Below are positions 10,459 to 21,690 of a stretch of DNA of 64,000 nt, in pieces. The stretch is from Terebella lapidaria (taxonomy: Eukaryota > Annelida > Polychaeta > Terebellida > Terebellidae): contig OX424570.1 in the NCBI GenBank assembly GCA_949152475.1, positions 16,922,694 to 16,986,693 on the forward strand, written 5' to 3'. Under the pieces are notes generated by a model. The model was not told the DNA's origin, did no database searches, and saw only the letters and a list, made by a program, of their open reading frames with translations. Position numbers and translations under genes: made by a program. The stretch's first letter is position 1, and each line of letters starts with the position of its first letter.

Positions 10459-13400
10459 CTACACAAGAAAAGTACCATGTAATTGTATTTCTCGGAATCC
10501 ACCATTGGTCATTGGACTGGTGTGACAAACATCGTATCCAGTAACTTTAAGAGACGTAATCTCGCCTGGAAATTGTACCTGGAAGGTGTCACTTTCTTGT
10601 CCTGTGCAGTCCAACCACTTCCAACTTCCATTGCAATGGCGTGTTCCCTGAAACAATGTAGGACACTGGGCGCGTTTCTTTGTGGCAGGTTGAATGTAAA
10701 CTTTCTCAACTTTTTAAACCTTTTTAGGGGAATTCCAGGTTTGCAATTTGTGCGCGTTTGATGTAAAAGTTTAATGTGAACTTTTTAAACCAGAAACTAG
10801 GGGAATCCCAACATTGGACAATTAGCTATTGTTATAATATCAGTTGCCATGACAGCATAAACAGTACCATTGTTGGAAAGTCTGACTGCATAAAGGTTGC
10901 TGTGCTAAACTCCTCAATTCACGTTATATGATGGCAACAGTTACTAGGCGTCATATACAAGCAGTTTCACTTTCTGTTATCAGTTTCTAGCTAAAGAAAA
11001 GGTTGAAAAGGTTCACGAACTTTGTCAACTCTTTCAACCTTGGGAAAACAGTTGACAAAGTTTACATTAAACTTGACACAAAGAAACGCGCCCACTATTG
11101 TTTATGAGGAACTACACTGCCAACTCGATTAGCGCTCCGAAAAATGACGATATTCCACAATACACGCTCTGTAGAGCAGCAGTGGTTAAGGCTATGAGCA
11201 CCAGAATTTGCAATTATACTGACATCATGATTGTTTTGTGACAGGAAAATAATGAGAAACATACTCATAATATTGATAGTCCTATAGATGTTTAAAGTAC
11301 ACCATAAATATCAAATCTAGGACTGATCTTTTCTCGATAAGCGGATAAGTAATACCCATCGAAACCATTTCTATTCATACATGTTAATAAATCACATCAT
11401 GGGTGCACCGTATATGGAAGGTTTTTGAAAATCCCATACGAGTGAGTTTGTCCAAAATATTTAGGGTTGTAGTTGGCATCTAGGCTCATCAACTAAATTA
11501 CACGGTAATAAACAACGTAGGCCTATGTTTGGTTTTGGACCACGTCACATGCCACCCAAGCAGCGATCAAAACTGTGTACGGTGCATTCAGTATGGTATG
11601 ATTCAGTATAATCATTACAATATTTCATGTGATTAATGCGTGGACTGAGTATCAGAAGCGATGGTTAAAATAAAAATATGTGTGGGTCATATGAGGATAT
11701 CACGCTTTGCCTTATAAATAAAGACCGCGCTTTGCGGGAGAATTGATGTACGTTGAGCCCGAGGAAAATATCCAATATGTTAAAAAAAATCCGTCGTGGT
11801 CTTCTAATCATGTCGGGGAAGCTCTGATTGTTGCTAGTAAAAATAAAAATTAACTTTCAATCAACAGAAATGTATACAAATGTATAATTATTATAGTGTA
11901 TAGAGAGCGTACGGAGTCGTGTAGCTACCAATGTGGAATGAATCAAGTTGAATCACCGATAAATACATTTGAATAATGTTGTAGTTGTGAAGAGCGGGCA
12001 AATGACGGCATGCAGATCCAGTCGTAATGCGTCACAGGCCTGGTGTCAAAGGCATGCATTCTCAGATGAGTTTCATTAATCTGTCCCACCAAATACACTG
12101 ACGAACATAATTTGTATTAATATTACATGTACAGTACATAACCTTTCTAGAATAAATGAATCATTGTCCGGGCCCCGGGCCCGGATATACTAAAAACGCA
12201 CTAATTTCAGCTGGTTCCGTTTTGCGAGGTCTCCCGCAGTGACGGGCAGGGAGTGATTCCACGGTGGACATACGTTGCGCGCTATTGTGCGGGCTTCGCC
12301 CGTTTACTATGCTGTGAACTGTAGCTCACAATGTCAGATGTCAGGGATGTTTGTGTGGTACGGTGGTCGCAAATATTGTCACTCTGTTTGCCCAGGCAGT
12401 GAAAACAAACCTGGAGTGAAGACTCGAGCACTGAGGAATAATAGGCGAGATATTAGTTTTAATTCATAAATAAAAAAAAAAACAGCAAAACATTTCCTCC
12501 GGACATATTCTTAACACTTTCCATTCCTACTATTTTGTAGCTTGTCTTTATCAATATAAATATAATATAAACACATAAATAGACTGATCGATGATCCTGT
12601 TGTACACCAACCTGTCAATATTTTTAACTATGTACATGCACGGTGGCTCTTTTAGGACATTGCTCTTTTATTTTATTAAAAGAAAGTTAGAAATATTTGT
12701 GGCACATATTCAATCATTTTATACGCGAATTTAATAATTTTATGAGGATATTTAATATTTTATACGCATATTTAATGATTTATCAAGCATATTTAATATT
12801 TTATATGCATACTTAATCACTAAGTACACGTATTTAATATTTTATATGCGTATTTAATATTTTTACGCATATTTAATCATTTATTACGTGTATTTAATAT
12901 TTTATACGCGTATTTAATATTCTATATGCGTATTCAATCATTTATTATGCATATCTAATATTTTATATGCAAATTTAATCATTTATCATGCATATTTAAC
13001 ATTTTTATGCATGTTTAATATTAAATATGCGTATTCAATCATTCATTACGTGTATTTAATATTTTATACGCATATTTAATATGCATATTTCATCGTTTAT
13101 TACGCATATTTATTATTTTTTTATTCAAATTCAATATTAAATACGCGTAGATAATCATTTACTACATGTATTTAATATTATATATGCGTACCTAATATAC
13201 TATATGAGTATTTAATCATTTATTGAGCATATTTAATATTTTGTATGCGTACTCAATAATTTATTATTATTAAAAATATTATTATTGAAAATTTGGTATA
13301 CACATTAAACAAATTTGACTACACATATTAAATATGCATATAAAATATTAAATATGCGTAATAAATGATTAAATACGCGTATAAAACACTAAATACGCAT

Positions 13401-16400
13401 ATAAAATATTTAATACACGTAATTAATGATTAAATATACACATTTAATATTAAATATGCATAAACAATATTAAATACCTATAATAAATGATTATATTTGC
13501 ATATAAAATATTAAATACACGTAATAAATTATTAAATACCCATATTTAATATTAAATATGCATAAACAATATGAAAGACCCATAATAAATGAGTATATAT
13601 GCATATAAAATATTAAATACGCATATATAATATTAAATACACGTAATAAATGATTAAATAGGCATATTTAATATGCATAAAAAATATTAAATACACGTAA
13701 TAAATGATTGGTCATGGATATAAAATATTAAATACGCATAATAAATGATTATATACGCGTATATATTATTAAATATGCGTGTACAATATTAAATATGCGA
13801 ATTAAATGATTAAATATGCGTAAAAAAATATGCATAAAAATATTAAAAAGATGTAATAAATGATTAAATATGCATATAAAATAATAAATATGCATAATAA
13901 ATGATTAAATATGCATATAAAATATTAAATACGCGTATAAAATAATTTAATATGCCCTACTAATATTTCAAATATTTAAAAAAAAAAAAATTAAAAGGCA
14001 AAAGGTCCTAAAAGAGCCATCGTATACATGTAAGTGTGGAATCTTTGATGTGTGCCAGCAAATCGAGAGATTTTATGTCAAGGACGAAGAAAATCGTCAG
14101 TTGAGGTAGATTTCTACTGAAACGTAGGCACTAGGATGTCGATACATGTACGTTTCACCAGTATATAATTCAATGTAAGTCTATCATTATGAATTAGCTG
14201 ACACCATATATTTAACCGTTATTTAACCTGAAAGACGGTGAAGGTGCAGAGACAACGGAGCTGAAGAGAAACAGCTGAAAGTTACATATTATATATGGGC
14301 CACAAAGTACCTGTAGAGGACTACTGTATGTCTCTTTCATACGCACCATTCAACTTTAGTAGTATATACTACAGATAATTTTTAGTTATGTTATAAAAGC
14401 ACAAAGGCGACAAACATAAGCAGTCGTTCCGTGCCCCCCGCGTCCGTGCCACAGGTTTACTGGGACATGTCTCACGACGCGAAAAAGACATGATTAGAAG
14501 ACCACAAAAGATTTTATTTTATCATATTGGATATTTTCTCCGGGCTCAACGTACATCAATTCTCCCACGAAGCGCGGTCTTTATTTATAAGCGTGATATC
14601 TTTTTATGATCACGCATATTTTTATTTTAACCATCGCTTCTGAAACTCAGTCCAGTCAGTAATCACATGAAATATTGTAATGATTTTCAAGCATTGATTT
14701 TTTGGAACATACTGCATGTACCATACACAGTTTGGATGACTGCTTGGGTGGCGTGTGACGTGGTCGAAAACCAAACATACATGTACGTTGTATATAACCA
14801 CGTAACTGAGTTGATGAGCCTAGATGCCAATACAACCCTAAATAATTTGGACAAACTCACTCGTATGGGATTTTTCAAAACCTTTCATACACGGCGCACC
14901 CATGATGTGATTTATGAACAGGTATGAATGGAAATATCGATATCGATGGTGTATTACCCCCACAGATGACTCTCGTCACACTGCATCGCTCGAGAATCAC
15001 ACCGAATCTCATCTCTGCTACAACACGCATAGGACTCTGGGAAATATAGGGAGCTACTTTCGGGGGGTAAACAAAAAGCTCACGTGTGTTGCCGAGTTGT
15101 GGCAGACGGTTCACAGGGTTACGCAGTGCAAGGAACCGGCAAAATCGATATGGTTTTCTCGTCATGTTGGCTTTTTCTCTCTAGTTTTCCTTCTTCTAGT
15201 TTACCTTTCTCGTATTGTATTTGCACCAGTAGTTGATAACATCATGGTCTATATATCGCGGACAAACCTGCGTAAACTGGTAGCGTAAGGATACAATATT
15301 AAAAATTTTAATGTTATAGGGCAAGAGTGACAGCGTCGACTGCTGGCTTTAGCGCAGAGGATGCTGGGAACAGTATGGACTCTCGCAGGTGACCGCATAT
15401 GATTTGCTATGTTCAAAAACGTTATGAAGTTTTCTATGTAATACAATAAAGCGGTCCGCTTATCGAGAAAAGATCAGTCCCAGATTTGATATTTCTTGTG
15501 TACTTTGAACATCAATAGGACTGTCAATACTATTAGTATGTTTCTCATTATTTTTCCGTCACATAGCAATCATGATGTCAGTATATCTACACATTCTGGT
15601 GCTCATAGCATCAACCACTGCTGTTCTGAAGAGTATTTATTGTGGAATATCGCCATTTTGCGGACCTCTAATCGAGTTGGCATTGTAGTTGTCAGTGAAT
15701 ATGGCGAACAGTGGTATTTTACCATTTACCACAATGACTGAAATATACCTCCCATCTGGTCGGTAAAGTCAGAGAGTGTAGAACAGAGAGGTTTCACTCC
15801 ACCGGCACCATTTTGTATTTTGAAATGGTGGCGCTCCTGGCAGATGGATGTGCTTTATGAATGAATTTGTTTACTACTATTACTACGACATGAATTTATG
15901 AATGAAAGAATATGTTAACAAAACGAAATGACGTAATTCACAATCGTCCCTGAGGACGACAGACTACAACACCACATCCAGCCACCAGGATTGCAGGGCT
16001 CCATGAGACAAATTGATGGACAATTGCAGCGTGAAACCTCTCTGTTCTACACTCTCTGATAAAGTATGAACACAGGGAGGAACCGTTTGTCTGATTCTAT
16101 GTGCATTTGCTGATTCCATGGGCAAAAAGTCTGATTCTATGAGCAAATTGTCTGATTCTATGGGCAAATAAGCAAGTAAGCTGCGGGGAACCAGTAAAAC
16201 ATGCTGGATCGATGGCTAATTTCTCAACACAATCTGATGGCACATGTTTACTGTTTACTTCTTAAATCATTGCAGAATATGATTCATGTTCAGTTTCTTA
16301 TGTGGTGTTCACCGCTCATCTATCTGTCGCACAAAAGTGGAACGGCTAGGCGGTGGAGCAGTTAGCCATTATAAATCACCAAAGACAAAGCGCTGTCAGC

Positions 16401-19400
16401 TACTTACCAGGATATCTTGACCACAATTGCATGACAATTATTCCAGTTAACATTTTGATTGTTCCTGGACGTGAAGTCAGCTACGTAATCCAACAAAATT
16501 GGATATAGAATAAAATAACAGAAACAAACCTGATTCTACGGGTAGGGTGTTGTTATAGCCATGGAACTAAGAGCTTCTCGATGCTGATCCTGAATAAATA
16601 TAGTATTGAAGCTTGCTTTTATGTTCTGTTTCTAGGAGAAGGTCAATAACATGGATGTCAGATCGTAGCCCATAGTTCCATGGTTATCAAATAAACCTAC
16701 CCATAGAATCAGGTTTGCTCCCATAGAATCAGGTTTGTTTCTGTTATTTTTAATCTATGATCAATTTTGTTTCATTAGGTAACTGATTTCACATCTAGGA
16801 ACAATCAGAAAGTCAACTGGACTGATTTTTGTCCAGATACTCAGGTAGGTTAGTGTGAACGCTTTGCAGTTGGTGATTTATCATGGATAACTGCTCCACC
16901 ACCTGGCCGTTCCACTTTTGTGCGACAAATGTATGAACAACGGTGAACACTGCATAAGAAACTGAACATAATCCATATTCTGCAATGATTTATGGAGTAA
17001 ACAGAACATATGCCATCAGATTGTGTTGAGAAATTTGTCGTTGACCCAGCATGTTTTACTGGCGCCCCACCGCTTACTTGCTTATTTGTCCATAGAATCA
17101 GACAATTTGCTCATAGAATAAGACTTTTTGCCCATAGAATCAGAAAAATGCACATAGAATTAGACAAACGGTCCCTCCCTGTGATGAAAGTGTGATCAAC
17201 GATCCTCTAGCTACGCAAAGATTGCCAACTCCGGCAAAAAAAAAATTCTCAGCCTGGTTATTTGAGCGTGGTAAAACAGCGGTGGGGTCCAGACTCAAAA
17301 TGTGGACAACGATCTATAATACATATCAACGGAATTTTGACTCAGCGATTGTGGTAAATGATATGGGAGCAAACGAGGTGGGGGTAAGGCCTAATATTCA
17401 TCAACAATATTTTATCCTTCCCGCTGCCGATGATATCGTATTTTGGCCTAAATTTATGCATGTTTAGTTGTATGTATACGCGTGTGTCCGAGCATGTAAC
17501 TCAAAAGATTATATACCAGTCGCCTTGAAAATTGAAAGTTTTAAAGTACAACCCTTTGGCTCGGAAATATCTCTCTCCTATGGAGATCGCCTGAATTTTG
17601 TTGCCATGGCGACTGATCAATTCTCATTTCTCCTCTCATTACTGCCAAAAACTGGCTCGAAATCTTTTGCATTGTGGCCATGACAGGAGATGTTGTATCA
17701 TTCCGAAAAATTCCCACAACTGTCAGATGGTTCTGGTGTAATTTGGATATTTACCAGGTAATCAGTCAGAGTCCTTCGTAAGTTACGACGCAACTTACAA
17801 GCCATTATATTTGTTGCTAGTTCACTGGAAATCAATTACTGTGTAATCGTAGTTAAGGTTGTTGGCTTCCTTTGGACCCAAGCAGAGGGGCTAAAATTTG
17901 AAATTCATCTGATGATTTTCAGACTTTTAAACAATCATCAATAGGATATTGCGCATTCCAAAACAGAGAATTCGGATGAAATATTTTGTTCAGTGTGGAA
18001 TTGTGGGTAATTTTACCCTCAAAATACCATGAAAACAGGTCATTTTGCGCCATTTTCACTATAACCAATATATAATAAAATCCTATGGATAAATATTTCT
18101 GAAATTTTGTTTGTTTATCAACGAATCGGTGTGCATGTTTTTGATACAAAAAAAATATGGGGGTCACCATGATAATTTTCCCTCTACATGCATCCATACG
18201 AGTCCAGAACAGAAAATTTTACCTAAATTTGCTGAAATTTCGATAAAATTCAGATCGACATTCACAAATATGACAACCTATACCAGAAAAAATAGCATGG
18301 TGACCTCCATATTTTTTCCTATCAAAAGCATGCCTATAGGTTCGTTAATAAAACAGCAAAAATTTAGCAAATTCTATTCACAGGTTTTCATTAAATATTG
18401 ATTTTAGTGAAAATGGCGAAAAATTACCCATTTTGCTGTTATTTTAAATATTCACACTATAGAGAATATTTGATCAGAATTTTCTGTTTTCGAATGCACA
18501 ATATCATATTGATGATTGTTTGAAAGTTTGAGAATCATCAAACGAATTTCAAATTTTAGCCCCTCTGCATGGGTCCAAAGGGAGCGAACATCCTTAAATG
18601 ATTCCGACGGTAACGTTTTTCCATGAATTTCCATCACAACGGGATATTTTCGAGCAAAGGTGTCATTCTTACCATCCAGGAATTTTCAAAAATATTGAAT
18701 TATATCCTTTCGAGATTTATGCCCAGTTATACGACTTATATATGCATAAACACGCAAACAAACATGGGTACACATTAATACCTCGTCACAATATCAACCT
18801 GGCGAGAAGTCGAAATATTTTCAGTGAATATTTACCTCAACCCCCATCCCGTGCCCCTCACGGTCACCAACCCCATGTCCATGGTCCGAAAGTCCTTTTT
18901 CCTCCTTGCAAACACGGGTCTAATCATTATGTGAAATATAATTTCGGGCACCTGCCACTGTTTTACCACGCTTGAATCAAATTGCGTCATTTTACGTATG
19001 TCACGGATTTTACGTCCAAATTGACCAAAGTTGGCTTTGCGAATCTATAGGATCGTTGGTGTGATTCTATGAGCGAGTGCATTGAAGCTATAATCACTTT
19101 TAGAAATGACAAAATGTATTCATTTTGCAGTAGCTTCATTTTGTCTATAGAATGAGAATTCATGCAAAGTTGGTACTGAAAATATGTATTACGTGCGTAA
19201 ATTGAGTTGCTAAATCAACAATCAAACTCGGACCAATCAATCGTGCAACAATTTTCTCTTCAAAGCGGCCCGCGTTGTGGGCGAGTTCTACACAAAGTCT
19301 CATGGCGTCATTGGTATTTGTCTAGATACTGTGGCAACCGGCAAAGTTGGCCGGCCGATCAATCTCTATCCAGTGTTTTCATGCAAGATTACTGGCAGTT

Positions 19401-20468
19401 TTTGGCATCTTTGTCATATTTCCTGTATATTCCTTACTATCTCGAGATGTACTTTCAATTTGTGTGATGAACCAAAATGCTCAATTTGGCTGATTTTGAA
19501 ATTGGTTGCAACTTTAATACTTTGTTCTACTAAGTTATATTAACTGTAAATATAACTAGCTCTCAGTTATCAAGAACTGTTTTCAGTGGTTGATGAATAT
19601 CTTTACCATTTTCTGATATTGAGCTGGACAACAATTAGCATTCCGAAGTACCTCTAAACCAAGTTCAAATGCTACATACCACTTACCTCAATCATGTTGC
19701 CATTGTTGTCCTCAAACACAAGGCGACCAAACTGATCCCGTCTGTGACAACGAGACCACACTGTAATTGATGTGAGGCGGACTGCAATTGGGAGATCCAG
19801 ACGAATCCATAGCCCACCTCCCTCAAGATTGGATGCCCATTCATTCCCAAACCCTGCATCGACAACCCCATCGAAAGCATTTGTGCAATCCATTCCATTT
19901 TCTCGACTCGAGGCTGTGCAGGTTATGCCCGGAAGGGTGGTTACGTCATGGACGCCATCAGCTGTTTCAACAAGCAGATATTATTCAATATTGTGCCTAC
20001 ACAGTATCATTTATTTGCCGTTAATCTACGATTTCAGGGAGTTCGGAAATGCGTCAGTTTTATGAAATAATAATTGCTCACATGTGACATTTTTAAAAAT
20101 AAAAATACTGGTGAAATAAAACACTTACATTTCTGGTACATCCAGCTAGAAACTTGTCCTTGCATTGCATTCAGACTGCTAGATACGTTATATAAACTGC
20201 ACAGGATATCGTCAGGATCAGTGACCATGACAACAGCTGTCTTGCACAATTCCGATAGTGTGCACGTCTTCAAGCAGTGCCATCGAGTTGTTTCCATCCC
20301 ATGTTCAAATGCAGGGTATGTCTCAATTTGAAACGGTATACTCGAAAATGTGTAGTCTTTCCCGATATCATATAAAGCCTGAGATATATAACCATTTGCT
20401 TGTGTCACATTTGATATAAACAGCACAAAAGATGTCCATAAAATCATGTTCGTGGCCGTCATTGCCAT
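10459..20468 (-). CDS. Gene B: secreted PAN/apple-like plus F5/8C-like (discoidin) protein, 3 exons
   Basis: Coding exons 20468-20129, 19961-19687 and 10647-10459 join in phase (340+275+189 bp) to give 267 residues with no stop. Residues 1-24 (MAMTATNMILWTSFVLFISN...) are a signal peptide. The rest of exon 1 is a PAN/apple-like module with Cys in KTCTLSELCK and ILCSLYN. Exons 2-3 form an F5/8C-like carbohydrate- or lipid-binding domain: ITCTASS, CTNAFDG, WIRLDLP, then ITSLKVTGYDVC and GGFREIQLHGTFLV. Donors are GTAAGT; acceptors are CAG/CT and TTTCAG/GG. The start aligned across copies is the second Met (20462). Intron 1 is 167 bp; intron 2 is about 9.0 kb and filled by foldback and MITE insertions. 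Inference: an extracellular lectin-like protein. The ligand is unknown, and splicing of the large intron is unproven. Confidence 0.75.
10668..11093. mobile_element. 426-bp MITE, 3-bp ACT flanks, in intron 2 of gene B
   Basis: The ends GGGCGCGTTTCTTTGTG and CACAAAGAAACGCGCCC are perfect inverted repeats, and similarity continues about 40 bp inward. ACT lies on both sides (10665-10667, 11094-11096). The sister intron of E reads straight through at this place (40655 onward). Because E already has ACTACT there, the 3-bp duplication is likely but not certain. No ORF. It sits 20 bp from the exon 3 acceptor. Confidence 0.75.
12634..14029. repeat. Nested AT-rich inverted array inside the giant foldback
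   Basis: Edges GGCTCTTTTAGGAC and GTCCTAAAAGAGCC are inverted. Between them are dozens of units of about 20-30 bp of the type TTTAATATTTTATACGCATA on the left, and their reverse complement (ATTAAATATGCATA) on the right; orientation flips near 13270-13290. Each unit carries a short palindrome such as ACGCGT or ATGCAT. Non-coding. Confidence 0.85.
14958..15454 (-). promoter_or_regulatory. Promoter-like insert in the right arm of the giant foldback
   Basis: This segment of about 500 bp is present in the right arm and absent from the left arm, and it is less AT-rich than its surroundings. On the minus strand it carries TTCCCAGCATCCTCTGCG, close to the ZNF143/Staf-type site, and a weaker relative (ATTTCCCAGAGTCCTATG). 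A 97-codon frame from ATG 15165 (MTRKPYRFCRFLALRNP) runs out of the insert into the arm. I do not recognise its product. Capture of a host promoter or first exon is inferred; the alternative is loss from the left arm. Confidence 0.35.
15769..16059. mobile_element. 291-bp MITE, 5-bp TAAAG target duplication
   Basis: The ends TCAGAGAGTGTAGAACAGAG and its inverse (16040-16059) are near-perfect for about 29 bp. TAAAG flanks both sides (15764-15768, 16060-16064). The sister intron of E has the single GGTAAAGT near 40770. No ORF. Confidence 0.8.
16071..17183. mobile_element. 1.1-kb foldback element, 5-bp ATGAA target duplication
   Basis: Arms of about 490 bp (16071-16560 and 16700-17183) are inverted copies, with ends CACAGGGAGGAACCG and CGGTCCCTCCCTGTG. 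ATGAA lies on both sides (16066-16070, 17184-17188). Inside each end a short motif, TCTGATTCTATGGGCAAA, is repeated about four times, as subterminal transposase-binding repeats often are. The class is not assigned; CAC ends with 5-bp duplications recall Transib. Confidence 0.8.
17189..17852. other. Intron 2 of gene B, unassigned sequence
   Basis: I see no exon, repeat or element boundary. It no longer aligns by eye with the sister intron of E after the first 20 bases, so further unrecognised insertions are likely. Confidence 0.4.
17857..18593. mobile_element. 737-bp foldback element flanked by TTAA
   Basis: Arms of roughly 350 bp are inverted, from GGTTGTTGGCTTCCTTTGG at the left to CCAAAGGGAGCGAACATCC at the right, with TTAA on each side (17853-17856, 18594-18597). 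TTAA duplication is typical of piggyBac- and Kolobok-type insertion. The inner part carries GGGGTCACCATG, also found as GGGGTCACCGTG in the TTAA foldback at 32839-33255, which suggests one family. No transposase. Confidence 0.8.
18598..19686. other. Intron 2 of gene B, remaining part
   Basis: No gene. The last 150 bp before exon 2 (19560-19686) resemble the start of intron 2 in D and E (ACCATTTTCTGATATTGAGC); the rest is unassigned. A single TGATTCTATGAGC near 19060 recalls the subterminal motif of the 16-17 kb foldback. Confidence 0.4.
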
Positions 20469-21690
20469 TGGTGTATATATCGACTCTGGAAAAAAATAAG
20501 GCTTTAAAATCTCAGTTCCCAGTTACACATCAGTTCCACAGCCTGACATCCGTTCTATTCTTCTTGTAATACTCTGATCATTCAATGAAATTATCATTTC
20601 ATTCCGCTGTGTTTTAATGAAACCTTTCATTATCAATAATGTTCAGAGGATTGTACATAGTGACGTCACTACTCTATTCATAAGACAAGTGTCATCACTT
20701 CTCTTGATGGTGACAAATGTCATGAATATTGTATGTATTATAAACAATTGAACCTGGCAACGTGTAGTTTGCAATAGTCTCACAATAGAATCGCCATAAT
20801 GTGGATCGCCTTCAACAGCATTCATTATTCAAACACAACAAACACAATGAGAATATCATGAAACATTACTCCCTATGGAAAGCTGCTTGGATAGATGAAA
20901 ATCATCTTATGGTATACGCGAGAAGTCAGGTGTTGGCATTGTATAATAGGTTCTGTTGGGTACAGTGTGGTCTTTTGTACCCTTATGCCTGGGTCACATT
21001 TGCACAAGTCACCGGCCGATGTGGGGACATCCGTGGTATTTACTGGCATCTTTCCCATATCTTTCGAGTGGTCATGAAATCACCAGGCCATGAAACCACC
21101 AGGCATTATCCACCGGTGACCGCTATATTCACCCATGATCGCGTGTCTTCTCCATGTCCGTACAAATTTTAGGAATTTCAAGAAAGACTGACCAACCAAC
21201 GATGCCCTTACCAGAGACCGAATGATATCCTACTGATGGATTTTTTTTAATACTAAAAATTCCATAATACTTTAAGTTAAAAGGTATCTATATGTTAAGA
21301 AATGTGAGGAACAGGCGGTGGGCATTGCGGGAGCAAAACATTTTATACAGCAAAACATGAGTAATGATTTAAACTTGAAAGATGAAACTTTCGAAACAGC
21401 AAGGTATATGGGCACCGATTTATTCTAAAGTAAATAATATGAAGTAAGCGTGTGGTATTATCTTGTGTATTTTAGCTTGCTTCCTGTTAATATCTTACTA
21501 TATATGGTTGTAGAATTTTTTTTCTCTATGTTAAAATTTACAATTTGAATTGCTGTACTGGTTGATATCTCGTATTACTTGTTGAGACTTGCGCACTGTA
21601 TGTAAGTAGGTGTTGTTTGTGTGTGAAGCTAATATACACTTCTTTCCAGAACGAATGAAGTTATTAAAAATTAGGCCGAGGGCCAAAGAT
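20469..21690. other. 5' flank of gene B
   Basis: No further exon is supported. The TCGATATATA-like motif lies immediately upstream of the start codon. Sequence up to about 20960 aligns by eye with the flank of copy A (6000-6600), including the AAGACAAGTGTCATCACTTC phrase; beyond that it diverges. Confidence 0.5.

Larger units (their letters stand above)
11115..15685. mobile_element. 4.57-kb giant foldback element with TA target duplication
   Basis: The ends CACTGCCAACTCGATTAG and CTAATCGAGTTGGCATTG are inverted, and the arms stay complementary for about 700 bp (11115-11815 against 14480-15685). The right arm has an extra segment of about 500 bp (14958-15454). TA flanks both ends (11113-11114, 15686-15687). 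Removing the element restores GAGGAACTAGTTGT, which is exactly what the intron of E shows near 40676-40690. TA duplication is typical of Tc1/mariner-type insertion, but no transposase is present, so it is non-autonomous. The core holds a nested AT-rich foldback and unique spacers (11.8-12.6 kb, 14.03-14.48 kb). Confidence 0.85.

Noticed and set aside
12161-12181. GC palindrome CCGGGCCCCGGGCCCGG as two joined MITE ends or an excision footprint
   Set aside because: It resembles the ends of the 10066-10441 MITE, but it is too short to distinguish from chance.
14875-15165. MTRKPYRFC frame as a real host gene
   Set aside because: It crosses from the insert into the foldback arm and has no recognised domain; kept only as part of the promoter-like insert.
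19692-20065. Several overlapping frames opposite exon 2 of gene B
   Set aside because: Shadows of the real minus-strand exon, which is supported by paralogue alignment and splice sites.
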